From assembly GCF_003054445.1 (NCBI RefSeq), contig NC_042507.1, positions 558,001 to 622,000 of the forward strand: 64,000 nucleotides of DNA, read 5' to 3'. The stretch comes from Pichia kudriavzevii. Its lineage: Eukaryota; Ascomycota; Pichiomycetes; Pichiales; Pichiaceae. Numbering within the stretch: the stretch's first letter is position 1; each line of letters starts with the position of its first letter. Below the pieces are notes generated by a model. That model had not been told where the DNA came from. It searched no databases and saw nothing but the letters and a program-made list of their open reading frames with translations. This document shows, one piece after another, positions 1-13,117 of this stretch. The position numbers and the translations under genes were made by a program.

Positions 1-285
1 CGGTATAAGAATACCACAGCATGGAAACTGGGCATTTGGAGTGATTATACACATTAGTTGATTTCTCCGTCTCTTAGTCACAACAGGTATTTGAATCTGT
101 TTTTTTTTCTAATATTGCATTTTCTACCAAGGGTAAGAAGCCGTATTCTTTAGAGGGAAAACAGAAAATATTGTTGTATTTTATATTTCAGAGGATATAC
201 GAGGATTATTACATTAAATAGGATTAAAAATAAATAGTTATCTATCAATAAAGGAAAGTAAAAGAACTACTGTTTCTTAATTTCA
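1..285. other. Left-edge upstream region of the C2H2 gene
   Basis: AT-rich leader and promoter sequence with a T-tract (101-110). No partial gene from the left is recognisable in the first bases. Confidence 0.4.
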
Positions 286-1479
286 ATGGAAGAATTGAAT
301 TATGGGACCAGTGGTTCTACAAATTACCACAATCAATCAGAACCTGCAATAAATGAACATTCAAATTCTATCTCGAATATTTCTAGTTTTACTAGTATTG
401 ATAAAAATAATAGCATAAACAATGTCGCCTGTGCAAATCCATCACAAAAAGATTTATTCCGAATTTTGAACCAACCACAACATGGTGCTTCTCAGTTGAA
501 CCACCACCCAGCTAGTGTACCCATGATGGGAGAAGAAGATGTGGCCTTTTTGCAAGCTGCGAAAGAAATTGTTCGAATGAATGAAAATAAGGTCGATCCT
601 ACCATTCGTGATATACTAAACAGATTACAATATTCTAATTCTCCCCATGGGGGGATGCCTATATCTATGCAGTACTTGAGGAGCATCGAAGGAGTCAATG
701 ATGAGAGTGAAAACGAAAGTGAGAAAGAGTTTGATCAATGTGAAGATGGAGATCATCATCATTCCGACAATAATTTCATCTTAGGCCACAGGTTTAATAA
801 TGGCGGTGCCAATTTGAACGAGGGGAACGGACTCTTAAGCCCAGGTCGATCTGATATTTATACAAAGCAATACCATATTCATTCACCACAGGATTCGTAT
901 CACCAAAATGTAGGTAATCCTTTGATAGTACCCCCATTTACAGAAAACCCTCTAAGAAATCCTCCCAACAATTTAGAGTTCCCTCAATTTTCACTGGATA
1001 TCTTCAAAACTAACCAAAATCTTCAAGGCCAGGGATATATCGATCACTTTGTGTCAAACAACCGAAATACGAAGGGCTACGAAGATGAGGATGCGGGAAA
1101 TAATAGTGAAGAGAAAGAAGACTATTATGGAGAAGAAGTTGATGATCTTAATTTTGAAGGTAGACAAAGCCGAAAGAATTCAAGCTCTAAGAATGATAGA
1201 AGTACCTCCCAGGTTAATGAAAACGAACCGAGGAATTATAAGTGTCAAGATTGTGGTATATCATTCAAACGATCAAGTGATTTGAAGAGACACGAGAAGA
1301 TACATTTAAAGACACCGCCAAACATATGTCCTCAGTGCCGTAAAGGGTTCGCCAGACGAGACGCTCTGAAGAGACATATTGGAACACTTACATGCAATCG
1401 GAACCGGAAGCGTCTCATTGAAAAGCTCCAAGAGGAGGGAAATTTTGAGCTTGTGCAACAGCTGCAAAATCCGAATTGA
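286..1479 (+). CDS. C2H2-type zinc finger transcription factor
   Basis: A 397-residue probable DNA-binding regulator. The only recognisable domain is at the C-terminus: a classical finger with C320, C323, H336 and H340 is followed by a second with C348, C351, H364 and C370, i.e. C2H-C rather than C2H2. The helix tips (RSSDLKRH and RRDALKRH) are typical of fungal stress and nutrient regulators. The long N-terminus is Asn/Ser/Glu-rich, with acidic stretches around residues 140-160 and 270-290 that could be activation regions. The start is the first in-frame ATG after a 5' region with stops. I do not recognise the orthologue, so no symbol is given. Confidence 0.85.
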   Translation: MEELNYGTSGSTNYHNQSEPAINEHSNSISNISSFTSIDKNNSINNVACANPSQKDLFRILNQPQHGASQLNHHPASVPMMGEEDVAFLQAAKEIVRMNENKVDPTIRDILNRLQYSNSPHGGMPISMQYLRSIEGVNDESENESEKEFDQCEDGDHHHSDNNFILGHRFNNGGANLNEGNGLLSPGRSDIYTKQYHIHSPQDSYHQNVGNPLIVPPFTENPLRNPPNNLEFPQFSLDIFKTNQNLQGQGYIDHFVSNNRNTKGYEDEDAGNNSEEKEDYYGEEVDDLNFEGRQSRKNSSSKNDRSTSQVNENEPRNYKCQDCGISFKRSSDLKRHEKIHLKTPPNICPQCRKGFARRDALKRHIGTLTCNRNRKRLIEKLQEEGNFELVQQLQNPN

Positions 1480-1763
1480 TGTGGAGTTAATTAAAGTAGA
1501 TTTATTTGTATATAACCTAGTTGGCTAACCCTTGTATTGTGTTTGTATTTACTATATGAAAGAATGGAATTAGTGTGCCATTGTGAATCATGCTAAAAAA
1601 AAAAAAGGAAAACCAGGCAGCAATCCGTGCACCACCAAGCTTGTCGGGAACGTCCAGTTTTTTACTGAAATTTGGTGGAACTTTCAAATTCATCGCCCTG
1701 GCACATACCTTACAAGATCAATTGGCCTAGCTCTTTGACATAACAGAAACAAGCAGATTCACA

Positions 1764-2231
1764 ATGGTTATCGACCCAGAAAAGTTAGCAAAGTTACAAA
1801 AGTCCTCTGCAAAGAAGATTGGTGGTAAGAGAGTTGCCGCAAAGAAGGTCAACAAGTCATCTGAAGGCGACGATTCCAAATTACAAGCAACTTTAGCAAA
1901 GTTCAACCCAACCACTTTAACTGATGTCGCTGAAGCTAACTTCTTTAGAGATGACGGTTCTGTCTTACACTTCAACAGAGTTGGTGTTCAAGCGTGCGCT
2001 GCAAATAACACTTATGCTGTTACTGGTTTTGGTCAAGAGAAGCAAATTACCGAATTATTGCCAGGTATTTTGACCCAATTAGGTGCTGAAAACTTGGAAT
2101 TGTTGCAGCAATTAGCTCAAACTTTCCAACAAAACCCAGAACAATTAGCAAACTTGAGAAAACAAGCAGCTAATGAAAAGGAAGAAGACATTCCTGAATT
2201 AGTTGAAGGTGAAACTTTCGATGTCGAGTAA
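1764..2231 (+). CDS. EGD1: Nascent polypeptide-associated complex subunit beta
   Basis: A 155-residue NAC beta subunit. It pairs with the alpha subunit (Egd2) at the ribosome exit tunnel and shields nascent chains in the cytosol. The N-terminus carries the basic ribosome-binding motif of this family (residues ~13-28, KSSAKKIGGKRVAAKK), followed by the NAC domain (~38-100) containing NPTTLTDVAEANFFRDDG. The length matches the family (about 157 aa in S. cerevisiae). Codon choice is strongly biased (AAG, GTT, TTA/TTG, CCA), as expected of an abundant protein. The start ATG follows a clean A-rich leader. Confidence 0.95.
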   Translation: MVIDPEKLAKLQKSSAKKIGGKRVAAKKVNKSSEGDDSKLQATLAKFNPTTLTDVAEANFFRDDGSVLHFNRVGVQACAANNTYAVTGFGQEKQITELLPGILTQLGAENLELLQQLAQTFQQNPEQLANLRKQAANEKEEDIPELVEGETFDVE

Positions 2232-2546
2232 ACCTTGGATAAAGGGTTATCATCAACTTTAGGAAAACTAATATCATAACATCATAATTATATTTTACCT
2301 ATCTAACTTTTGTGTATTCTTTGTACATAAAAATATACTAATAGAATCTCAAATTCACTGAAGAAAAAAATAGCAACAAAAATTGATATATTAAGTCAAA
2401 TAAAATAAATTCAGTTCAATTATAAAGAGGTTAGTATTTGCATTATATAAGGTAATCAAAATGGAAAAAAAGTAACCGATTCAGAGGAGTTAAATGGTCA
2501 ATCAATACCATACATTCAAAAAAGGACAAAAAGAACGAGATGATCT
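2232..2546. other. Convergent 3' intergenic region (EGD1 / wall protein)
   Basis: These 315 bp hold the 3' flanks of EGD1 and the wall-protein gene. AT-rich with TATATTAAG/TATATACT-like stretches suited to 3'-end formation. No gene is seen. Confidence 0.4.
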
Positions 2547-3482
2547 TCATAAGAGAAGGTAAGCAGCAACAGCCAGTAATACAATAGCACCTGAACCACT
2601 TGGCTTGATGGCTTCACCTGCAAAAGTTGAAAATTCGACCTGTGGTGATGGTGTTATTGAGACAGAAGAAATTGGAGCAGCAGTGGTTATGGCAAGGTTT
2701 GGAGAATCAATAGCGGTGGTTACACCAGGAACGGGAGCACCAGGAATAACAGTAGTTACACCAGGAACGGGAGCACCAGGAATAACAGTAGTTACACCAG
2801 GAACGGGAGCACCAGGAATAACAGTAGTTACACCAGGAACGGGAGCACCAGGAATAACAGTAGTTACACCAGGAACGGGAGCACCAGGAATAGCAGTAGT
2901 TACACCAGGAACTAGAAGAGCAGAAGTGACGGTTGTATCTTCGGGGATATTTGGGACCGTACTGTTTCTGTGTGGTAGAATTGGGATAATGGTTGTGGCA
3001 CCTGGGCCCGTGGTTCTTGGAATTGGTGGCAAAGTTGGGGTAGTTTCATTTTTGTAAAACTTTGGTGAGATTATGGTGGTTTCGTTCACATAAGGTTTTG
3101 CTGGAGTGACGGTGGCTTCAATTTCGTAAGGCTCAGTCAAAGTTGTGTATGTTGTGGTTGTTGTATCGCTCTCTGTGTTTGGGGGAACAAAAGTGGTTTT
3201 GGTGGACTCGTTACAGTCATCTTCATCAGTTGTAGTGTGTGTAATGGTGGTATGTTCAGAAGAAGTAAAAGTTGGGTGAACGTAGGTAGTTTTTGTTGAT
3301 TCCTCACAATCAGATGTGGTTGACTCAGCAGGAACTGTAGACTCGACATGACTTCCAGTGGATCTATGCCAGTAGGTGTTGATGGTAGAAATGATGTCGG
3401 TGTTATACTTGACAGTTTCTTCAGCAATGGCTAAAGAGGTGGAAGATATAATAGCTGAAAGTAAAATAGAATTGAATCTCAT
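2547..3482 (-). CDS. Small GPI-anchored, repeat-containing cell wall protein
   Basis: A 311-residue probable wall or plasma-membrane mannoprotein. Residues 1-20 form a signal peptide with a hydrophobic core (ILLSAIISSTSLAIA). The body is rich in Thr, Ser and Pro, with two similar segments ending in (T)STKTT(F/Y)V that each contain a Cys. A block of five 12-residue repeats (VPGVTTVIPGAP) follows, and the C-terminus has a Gly-Ser region plus a hydrophobic tail (AIVLLAVAAYLLL) typical of a GPI signal. No enzymatic domain is visible. A minus-strand TATAAA lies about 125 bp upstream (3606-3611). The specific function is unknown. Confidence 0.8.
   Translation of the reverse strand: MRFNSILLSAIISSTSLAIAEETVKYNTDIISTINTYWHRSTGSHVESTVPAESTTSDCEESTKTTYVHPTFTSSEHTTITHTTTDEDDCNESTKTTFVPPNTESDTTTTTYTTLTEPYEIEATVTPAKPYVNETTIISPKFYKNETTPTLPPIPRTTGPGATTIIPILPHRNSTVPNIPEDTTVTSALLVPGVTTAIPGAPVPGVTTVIPGAPVPGVTTVIPGAPVPGVTTVIPGAPVPGVTTVIPGAPVPGVTTAIDSPNLAITTAAPISSVSITPSPQVEFSTFAGEAIKPSGSGAIVLLAVAAYLLL
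2725..2904. repeat. Five tandem 36-bp repeats inside a wall-protein gene
   Basis: Five head-to-tail 36-bp units begin at 2725, 2761, 2797, 2833 and 2869, and a degenerate sixth begins at 2905. The inner copies look identical by eye; the last differs at one base (aatagc for aataac). Each unit encodes one 12-residue VPGVTTVIPGAP repeat on the minus strand. Because 36 is a multiple of three, copy-number change would keep the frame. Confidence 0.95.
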
Positions 3483-4033
3483 AGTGAACGTGGTTGCAAA
3501 CGAGTGTATTATTTTGTGTAGCTAACTTATGCACTGGTAGAAAAAAGAACTAAAATGCTATACGATACATATTGCTATGTTTCTACTGTGGAACGAATTC
3601 CCATATTTATACTTTTTTGGAGATAGGTCAAGTAATTTGATTATGCCTTGGGATATTCTGCTACTAACAGAAAATGCGCCTGACTTACCTCTAATAGGAA
3701 ACTTTCCTAGTTTGAAAAAGAAATTGTACGACACTTGGAATCCATGTGCTTCCTATGGGTTTTCTGCCTTCACTATAGAGTCGTGATAATAAGCGAGTTT
3801 AATTTTCTGATGGCATATAAATAGAAGTATGGTTAATTATTTGCTAATCAGCAAAACCAGTATATTAAATAAAAAAACAGGAAAAACTTGAAAAACTAAA
3901 TATATACATGAAATTAAAAGGACATCGTATTTTAGTTGCAATTCTAAGAAAAAGAAAGAAAGAAAAAAAAAAGAACATGAGCACAGTAATTGATTGTTTT
4001 CTGAAATGAATGGAAAAGTGGCAAAGGTGCCAA
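3483..4033. promoter_or_regulatory. Intergenic: wall-protein promoter and 3' end of the Zn2Cys6 gene
   Basis: This 551-bp gap holds the upstream region of the wall-protein gene (minus strand), with TATAAA at 3606-3611, and the 3' flank of the Zn2Cys6 gene. A 69-codon ATG-initiated frame at 3577-3786 (+) has no recognisable features and I regard it as chance. Purine-rich tracts occur around 3950-3973. Confidence 0.5.
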
Positions 4034-6307
4034 TTATTGTTGCTCCGAACTCGATGGTTCTCTAGGTTTTGATGACGGAGGTGGATGTTGTGAATATTGA
4101 GTACCTTTTTGAGGGGGTTGCGAAAAAGTAATATTCTTCAACCTTGTCAAAAACTCTCCATAATGATCATAATATCCGTTGTAACAGCGTGCTTTAGTTT
4201 TAGCCATTTGAAGGACTTTTGAGAAGTTTTCAACTGTTTGTAATATCAAGTAATCATCATTTGATTCGTTAAACAAATTCAATTGCTTAAATTGTAGAAG
4301 CATAGAGTAGTTCAAGAAACAACATTGCCTTAATAAATCACTAATATCTAACATCTGAAATCCAGTTGAGATGAGAGTTGAGAATTCAAGTGCACAATTG
4401 AAAAAATCTCTACAATATTTAGAAAATTGTTCTTGACCTTTTAGATTCAAATTCTTTAAAATATATCTCCTCAAGATCATCAATTTGGCAAAATAATAAT
4501 ACCCCGTAATAACAGAACCCAAACTGACAGTCTGAGTTAGATATTTCCAATCAGAATAAACAGTACTTAAATCTTTCAACGAAGTCTCTATATCTTCTGG
4601 AAATTGTAAGGAATTGTACAGTGACAAGGTTATACACAACTCTCCAACAATCACAGCATCAAATGCATTTGCCTCTGGTAGATCCAAAATATCCCTACAT
4701 TGGTCCAATCTTATTTCATCAATAACACAAGGTCTACCAGATAGGATACAGTTGATAATATGGGATATGGTTAAATGATTCCAAATTCTATATTGATGAA
4801 TTTTTTCTGGTGACTTAATACTTTTAACCAATAAGTTCATCGTCATTTCTCTAGTCATGAAATGGATCAACCCATAGGATGATACCCACCAACTATCAAA
4901 ATAAATATGTTTATAGGATAATGAGGGTGCAAAGTGTGTAAGTAAAATAACGGCTTGTAAGAACTCCTTCGACTGTGGAACTTCATAAATACTTAGGGAT
5001 AATAACTGATGGATACTTTGTAAAATATCAAGTTCCAAATTGTTATTGACATTTTCAATTTGTTGGTGTCTCAAACCAAATAAGACTAGAGTGCAGAATA
5101 ACAGAGGTGATTGTGACCTGACTCTGTCAAACCAAGCTTTATAGTCCACTTCATAGTAGGTGATCCATTTACCATAATGAACTAGAGCGACTTCGATCAA
5201 CCTATAGCATGTATTATAATCCAACAACTCTCTTTTGATTAAATCATAACGTTCTTGAATGGAAACCAACACCAGATCTTTGGTAATGTCAAACCCTATT
5301 TCTTTTGAAAACGGTAAACCTGTACTTTGAGACAATGTTAACAGATCAATGTAAGGAGCATTCAAAAAAAAGAACTCGTCATTTTCATGGGTGGTTGACT
5401 TGAATTGGTTGTTTAACGCCGGGGTGCTAACAGTGCCGTTGACATTATTGTTGGTGTTTGAATTATTGTTGCTTGGTAACAACTTGTTCGAAGGGTACAA
5501 GTAAGGTCTAGCCAAGGGGGCATTGAAGTTAATACTCGAGATGGACGGAACATTACTTGGAATAAAGCTCGTGGGGAAAATCGGAGTCAAGGGAGCTGAA
5601 GGGAACGACTGTTGTGATCTAAGGAGGGGTAATTTGGATTGGGGCTGGTCGGTTCTGATTGGTTGTTGTTGAATTTGCTTTTGTAGTTGGAATTGGTGTT
5701 GATGTTGATGTTGGTGTTGATGTGGATGTGGATGTTGATGCTGATATTGTTGAGCAAGGAAATTTTTTTCATTTGACAACTCTTTAATTGCCTCACCAAG
5801 AGAATCAATTTTCTCATTGATTATAGACAACATAGCCTGGTGTTGATCGGCTACAAAATGAGAAGGGGAGTTGTTATGGTTCAAAAGACCATGTGAATGT
5901 TCGGAATTCAGCTTTGGATCAGACGAATCATTTTCAGATCCGGTTCTCCTTCTTCTTTTGTTTCTACTACTTGATTCACTGGAATCTCTGGATATAATAG
6001 TAGTTGATTTCTGGAAAGTTGATAAGGTTGGTTCCAGATTCGTATCGATTAGAGAACATTTCAAAGAGAGATTTTCACATCTGAAACAGCTTGCACCGTT
6101 ATTGATATAGTTGCACCTTGTTTTCGCCTTACGACATTGTTCGCAAGCCACCGAAGCTCTTTGGAAATTGTACTTTCTCTTTTGCTTGGGGTTCTGAGGT
6201 GAAAGTTCCGGGTTAGTTGCAATATTTTCGCAAGATGACGCTGTTGCTGACGTATCTGAATTTTCAATGGGGAAAGCACCACTTGGTTGGTTGGGATCGC
6301 TTGACAT
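4034..6307 (-). CDS. Zn(II)2Cys6 fungal transcription factor
   Basis: A 757-residue regulator of the fungal binuclear zinc-cluster class. The cluster is near the N-terminus with C55, C58, C65, C74, C77 and C84 (CX2CX6CX8CX2CX6C), preceded by basic KQKRK. Residues ~180-220 are a His/Gln-rich low-complexity run (plus strand ~5670-5755), then Asn/Ser-rich linkers. A helical regulatory region spans about residues 310-720, including FDSWWVSSYGLIHFM. The open frame extends 5' to about 6373, but the first in-frame ATG is at 6305-6307, so I start there. The target pathway cannot be told from sequence; a Ser/Pro/Gln-rich tail closes the protein. Confidence 0.85.
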   Translation of the reverse strand: MSSDPNQPSGAFPIENSDTSATASSCENIATNPELSPQNPKQKRKYNFQRASVACEQCRKAKTRCNYINNGASCFRCENLSLKCSLIDTNLEPTLSTFQKSTTIISRDSSESSSRNKRRRRTGSENDSSDPKLNSEHSHGLLNHNNSPSHFVADQHQAMLSIINEKIDSLGEAIKELSNEKNFLAQQYQHQHPHPHQHQHQHQHQFQLQKQIQQQPIRTDQPQSKLPLLRSQQSFPSAPLTPIFPTSFIPSNVPSISSINFNAPLARPYLYPSNKLLPSNNNSNTNNNVNGTVSTPALNNQFKSTTHENDEFFFLNAPYIDLLTLSQSTGLPFSKEIGFDITKDLVLVSIQERYDLIKRELLDYNTCYRLIEVALVHYGKWITYYEVDYKAWFDRVRSQSPLLFCTLVLFGLRHQQIENVNNNLELDILQSIHQLLSLSIYEVPQSKEFLQAVILLTHFAPSLSYKHIYFDSWWVSSYGLIHFMTREMTMNLLVKSIKSPEKIHQYRIWNHLTISHIINCILSGRPCVIDEIRLDQCRDILDLPEANAFDAVIVGELCITLSLYNSLQFPEDIETSLKDLSTVYSDWKYLTQTVSLGSVITGYYYFAKLMILRRYILKNLNLKGQEQFSKYCRDFFNCALEFSTLISTGFQMLDISDLLRQCCFLNYSMLLQFKQLNLFNESNDDYLILQTVENFSKVLQMAKTKARCYNGYYDHYGEFLTRLKNITFSQPPQKGTQYSQHPPPSSKPREPSSSEQQ

Positions 6308-10445
<4,138 letters not shown>

Positions 10446-10766
10446 ATGAAGCACAAGAGAGAATATTAATCCACAAGATAGGAAACAGAAATAAAGGTAC
10501 AAAAAAAAAAACTAATACAGGTAAAGACTTCACATGTTATATACATAGAGTCGGATTATCTCTTGTTTCTAATTTACGTAAAAGATAGTTCTCTTTCTAC
10601 TAATTCCGGATCTTTTATTTGCCATTTTTTGTATTCTTTTTCTCTGGTTATACTTACGAAAAATTTATATTTTGATTAAATAAATAGAAATGAATTTTGT
10701 GTGTTGTCAATTTGTATGTCAGACAAGTGAATTGTACAATAGTTATAATTATAGATATCTAATAAA
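10446..10766. other. Convergent 3' intergenic region
   Basis: These 321 bp separate the 3' ends of PRP43 (+) and PDB1 (-). The sequence is AT-rich with an A-tract (10501-10512) and TATATA/ATAGATAT-like stretches that could serve 3'-end formation for both genes. No gene is seen. Confidence 0.5.
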
Positions 10767-11882
10767 CTAAGCCCATTCGCCTAAAGATAAGACTTTCTCC
10801 ATACCTCTAACAACAGTTGGAGTATCTGGGAAGGCGAAATCTTCCAACTCTTTAGCGTAAGGAGTTGGAACTTCACAACCGGTGACTCTTTCCATTGGGG
10901 CATCCAAATAGTCAAAAGCTTCGGATTCCATAACTTGAGCACAAATTTCGGAACCGACACCACATTGAGGGAAACCTGCTTCGACGGTTATAGCGTGGTT
11001 GGTCTTTTTAATGGAGGCAACGATAGTGTCTACATCCAAAGGTTTGATAGATCTGAGATTGATGACCTCTGCATCAACGCCATATTTTTCCTTCATTACT
11101 TTTGCGGCTTCAAGACAGAAAATCAAGTTTCTTGAATGGGAGATAACAGTTACGTCCTTACCTTCCTTTTCAATTTTTGCCTTACCAATTGGTAAGACGT
11201 AATCTGGGGATAAGATTTCATCATTAACGGGGAAGGATTCACCATATAGAAGTTCATTTTCTAAAACAATAACAGGATTTGGGTCTCTAATTGCCGCCTT
11301 CAACAGACCTTTAGCATCTGCAGAAGAGAATGGGGAGACAACCTTCAGACCTGGAATTGCAGAATACCAAGGCGCATAGTCTTGGGAGTGTTGAGCTGCA
11401 ACACCTGCTGCCGCACCATTTGGACCACGGAAGGTGATATTAACAGGCATTTTACCACCTGACATGTAGTAAGTTTTAGCAGCGGAGTTAATAATCTGAT
11501 CAATGGATTGCATTGCAAAGTTGAAAGTCATGAATTCACAGATTGGCTTTAAACCGGAGAAGGCAGCACCTACACATAAACCGGTGAATCCCATCTCAGT
11601 GATTGGTGTATCAATGACTCTCTTTGGGCCAAACTTGTCCAACAAGCCCCTTGACACTTTATAAGCACCGTTATATTGGGCAACTTCTTCACCCATGAGG
11701 AAAACATCAGGGTCTCTATCCAACTCTTCCTGCATGGCCAGATTAAGCGCATCTCTGACAGTCATAACTTGGACACCGTTTTCAATACGAGTCAATTCAT
11801 GTTTTGCAGTGGTTGCATTATGAATTCCTCTTTTTGAAATAAGGTTCTTGACGATGGACAATCTGTTAGTAGAAGCAAACAT
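10767..11882 (-). CDS. PDB1: Pyruvate dehydrogenase E1 component, beta subunit
   Basis: A 371-residue mitochondrial matrix enzyme. With the alpha subunit (Pda1) it forms the thiamine-diphosphate E1 of the pyruvate dehydrogenase complex, which decarboxylates pyruvate and acetylates lipoyl E2. Residues 1-~30 are a basic, Ser/Asn-rich presequence without acidic residues. The transketolase pyrimidine-binding domain follows ([36 protein letters not shown]), then the transketolase C-terminal domain (~230-365). Length matches the family (366 aa in S. cerevisiae). The upstream region carries two Cbf1-type boxes and two CCAAT boxes. Confidence 0.97.
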   Translation of the reverse strand: MFASTNRLSIVKNLISKRGIHNATTAKHELTRIENGVQVMTVRDALNLAMQEELDRDPDVFLMGEEVAQYNGAYKVSRGLLDKFGPKRVIDTPITEMGFTGLCVGAAFSGLKPICEFMTFNFAMQSIDQIINSAAKTYYMSGGKMPVNITFRGPNGAAAGVAAQHSQDYAPWYSAIPGLKVVSPFSSADAKGLLKAAIRDPNPVIVLENELLYGESFPVNDEILSPDYVLPIGKAKIEKEGKDVTVISHSRNLIFCLEAAKVMKEKYGVDAEVINLRSIKPLDVDTIVASIKKTNHAITVEAGFPQCGVGSEICAQVMESEAFDYLDAPMERVTGCEVPTPYAKELEDFAFPDTPTVVRGMEKVLSLGEWA

Positions 11883-12345
11883 GACTATATGTATGTTGAA
11901 TGGAACTGCGTCTATGAGTGTGATGGGTATCCAAGAGGAAAAGACAGACTTGATATCCTTAAAGACAGCCTAGAAATAGAGGAGATCTAAATCCTCTTCG
12001 TGATAACCATACTTTCCCGGTCTGCATTAGCCCGTTCCCATTGAAAATACGGGATTGATTTCTCGCCCCATTGGCACCTGGCGGGGTTCCCAGATACTCT
12101 TCGCACTGAGAAAAGTGGGTTGTTAAAAGGGCGTCAAAGGAAAGAGGTGGAGGTGGCGCAGCAGAATGCAATCACGTGGCAATACGCCACACATGTCACG
12201 TGCCACGATAGTGGTTTACCTTGTTTAGAGGAGTCACCTGTAGGTGCTCTGGCTATTGGCTTTATAAACCTTCCGTTTTTAATACTACTTATCTATCTAT
12301 CTATCTATCTATCTATGTGTACACCCATACCGCAGACAGTCGTGT
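11883..12345. promoter_or_regulatory. PDB1 upstream region with two Cbf1 boxes and CCAAT boxes
   Basis: These 463 bp lie between the PDB1 start (minus strand) and the 3' end of CDC31. They contain ATCACGTG (12171-12178) and GTCACGTG (12195-12202), both exact RTCACRTG Cbf1 consensus matches 24 bp apart. Two ATTGG pentamers (12070-12074, 12255-12259), i.e. CCAAT on the PDB1 strand, are possible Hap2/3/5 sites. Known HAP control of respiratory genes makes this plausible; occupancy is inferred. Confidence 0.55.
12291..12314. repeat. ATCT tetranucleotide microsatellite
   Basis: Six perfect ATCT units with imperfect extension on both sides, located just 3' of CDC31. A likely length-polymorphic marker; no function is evident. 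Confidence 0.95.
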
Positions 12346-12822
12346 CTACTGCTCCATACAGATATTGATAAACTCTTCAAGAGAGATCTCGCCGTCTCCA
12401 TCGAGATCGAACTCGTCAATCATGGCTGCCAACTCGTCGTCACTCATGGTTTCTCCTAGTTCTTTGGCAACCCGCCGTAGGTTCTTTATGGATATCTTGC
12501 CAGTATGGTCGTCGTCGAAGAGAGAAAACGCCCTTTTTATCTCTACTATAGGATCCCGCTCAAGCATGGCCCCAGCGACATGTCTGTAAAAGTCGGCATA
12601 GCTGATCACCCGCTTCCCACTGGTGTCATACTCGTCAATTATGTCCAAAACCTCCTTCTTGGTAACTTCAAATCCTAATGCCCGAAGCGCAACTTTCAAC
12701 TCGTGGTAGTCTAAAAACCCATCGTTGTTCATATCAAACAATTGGAATGCCTCTCTGATCTCTTGCTTTTGGTCGTCCAATAGCTCGCTCTTCACTTGTC
12801 TGACCCCCTTACTTAACGACAT
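12346..12822 (-). CDS. CDC31: Centrin
   Basis: A 158-residue EF-hand protein of the spindle pole body half-bridge. In yeast it is needed for spindle pole duplication, binds Sfi1 and Kar1, and is also part of the TREX-2 mRNA export complex. Four EF-hands are visible: the first ([12 protein letters not shown]) and fourth ([12 protein letters not shown]) have full calcium-binding loops, the third ([12 protein letters not shown]) is moderately conserved, and the second ([12 protein letters not shown]) is degenerate. The run [20 protein letters not shown] is characteristic of centrins. Length agrees with S. cerevisiae Cdc31 (161 aa). Calmodulin is excluded by the N-terminal extension and the third loop. 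Confidence 0.96.
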   Translation of the reverse strand: MSLSKGVRQVKSELLDDQKQEIREAFQLFDMNNDGFLDYHELKVALRALGFEVTKKEVLDIIDEYDTSGKRVISYADFYRHVAGAMLERDPIVEIKRAFSLFDDDHTGKISIKNLRRVAKELGETMSDDELAAMIDEFDLDGDGEISLEEFINICMEQ

Positions 12823-13117
12823 TTCTTCACTCTTCTAGTATATTGTAATGCCTACTCCCAATCGTGTGCAATGGTTGCATAAACATCGACGTATTTGCAT
12901 GGACTTGTGTTTGATAAACACATTCTCATAGTTGTGGTTTGTTTCATGGACACCAGATCCTCGCCTAGTTTTTTTTTTTAAAGTACATGTAGTAGCGTCT
13001 AAACACATGCATGAGAGTGACTTGTCTTGCATCGATCTCCCCTAAATTTACCCTTTTGGCTTGACTTCCTTGCATTGGCATCTCATTGATGGACTCTCCT
13101 CCCGCCCCCCTGAGAAG

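Noticed and set aside
2605-3057. 150-codon plus-strand frame across the wall-protein repeats
   Set aside because: It is the reverse reading of the 36-bp repeats, and the minus-strand product has a signal peptide and GPI tail.
3577-3786. 69-codon ATG frame (+)
   Set aside because: It overlaps the wall-protein promoter and shows no recognisable feature; likely chance.
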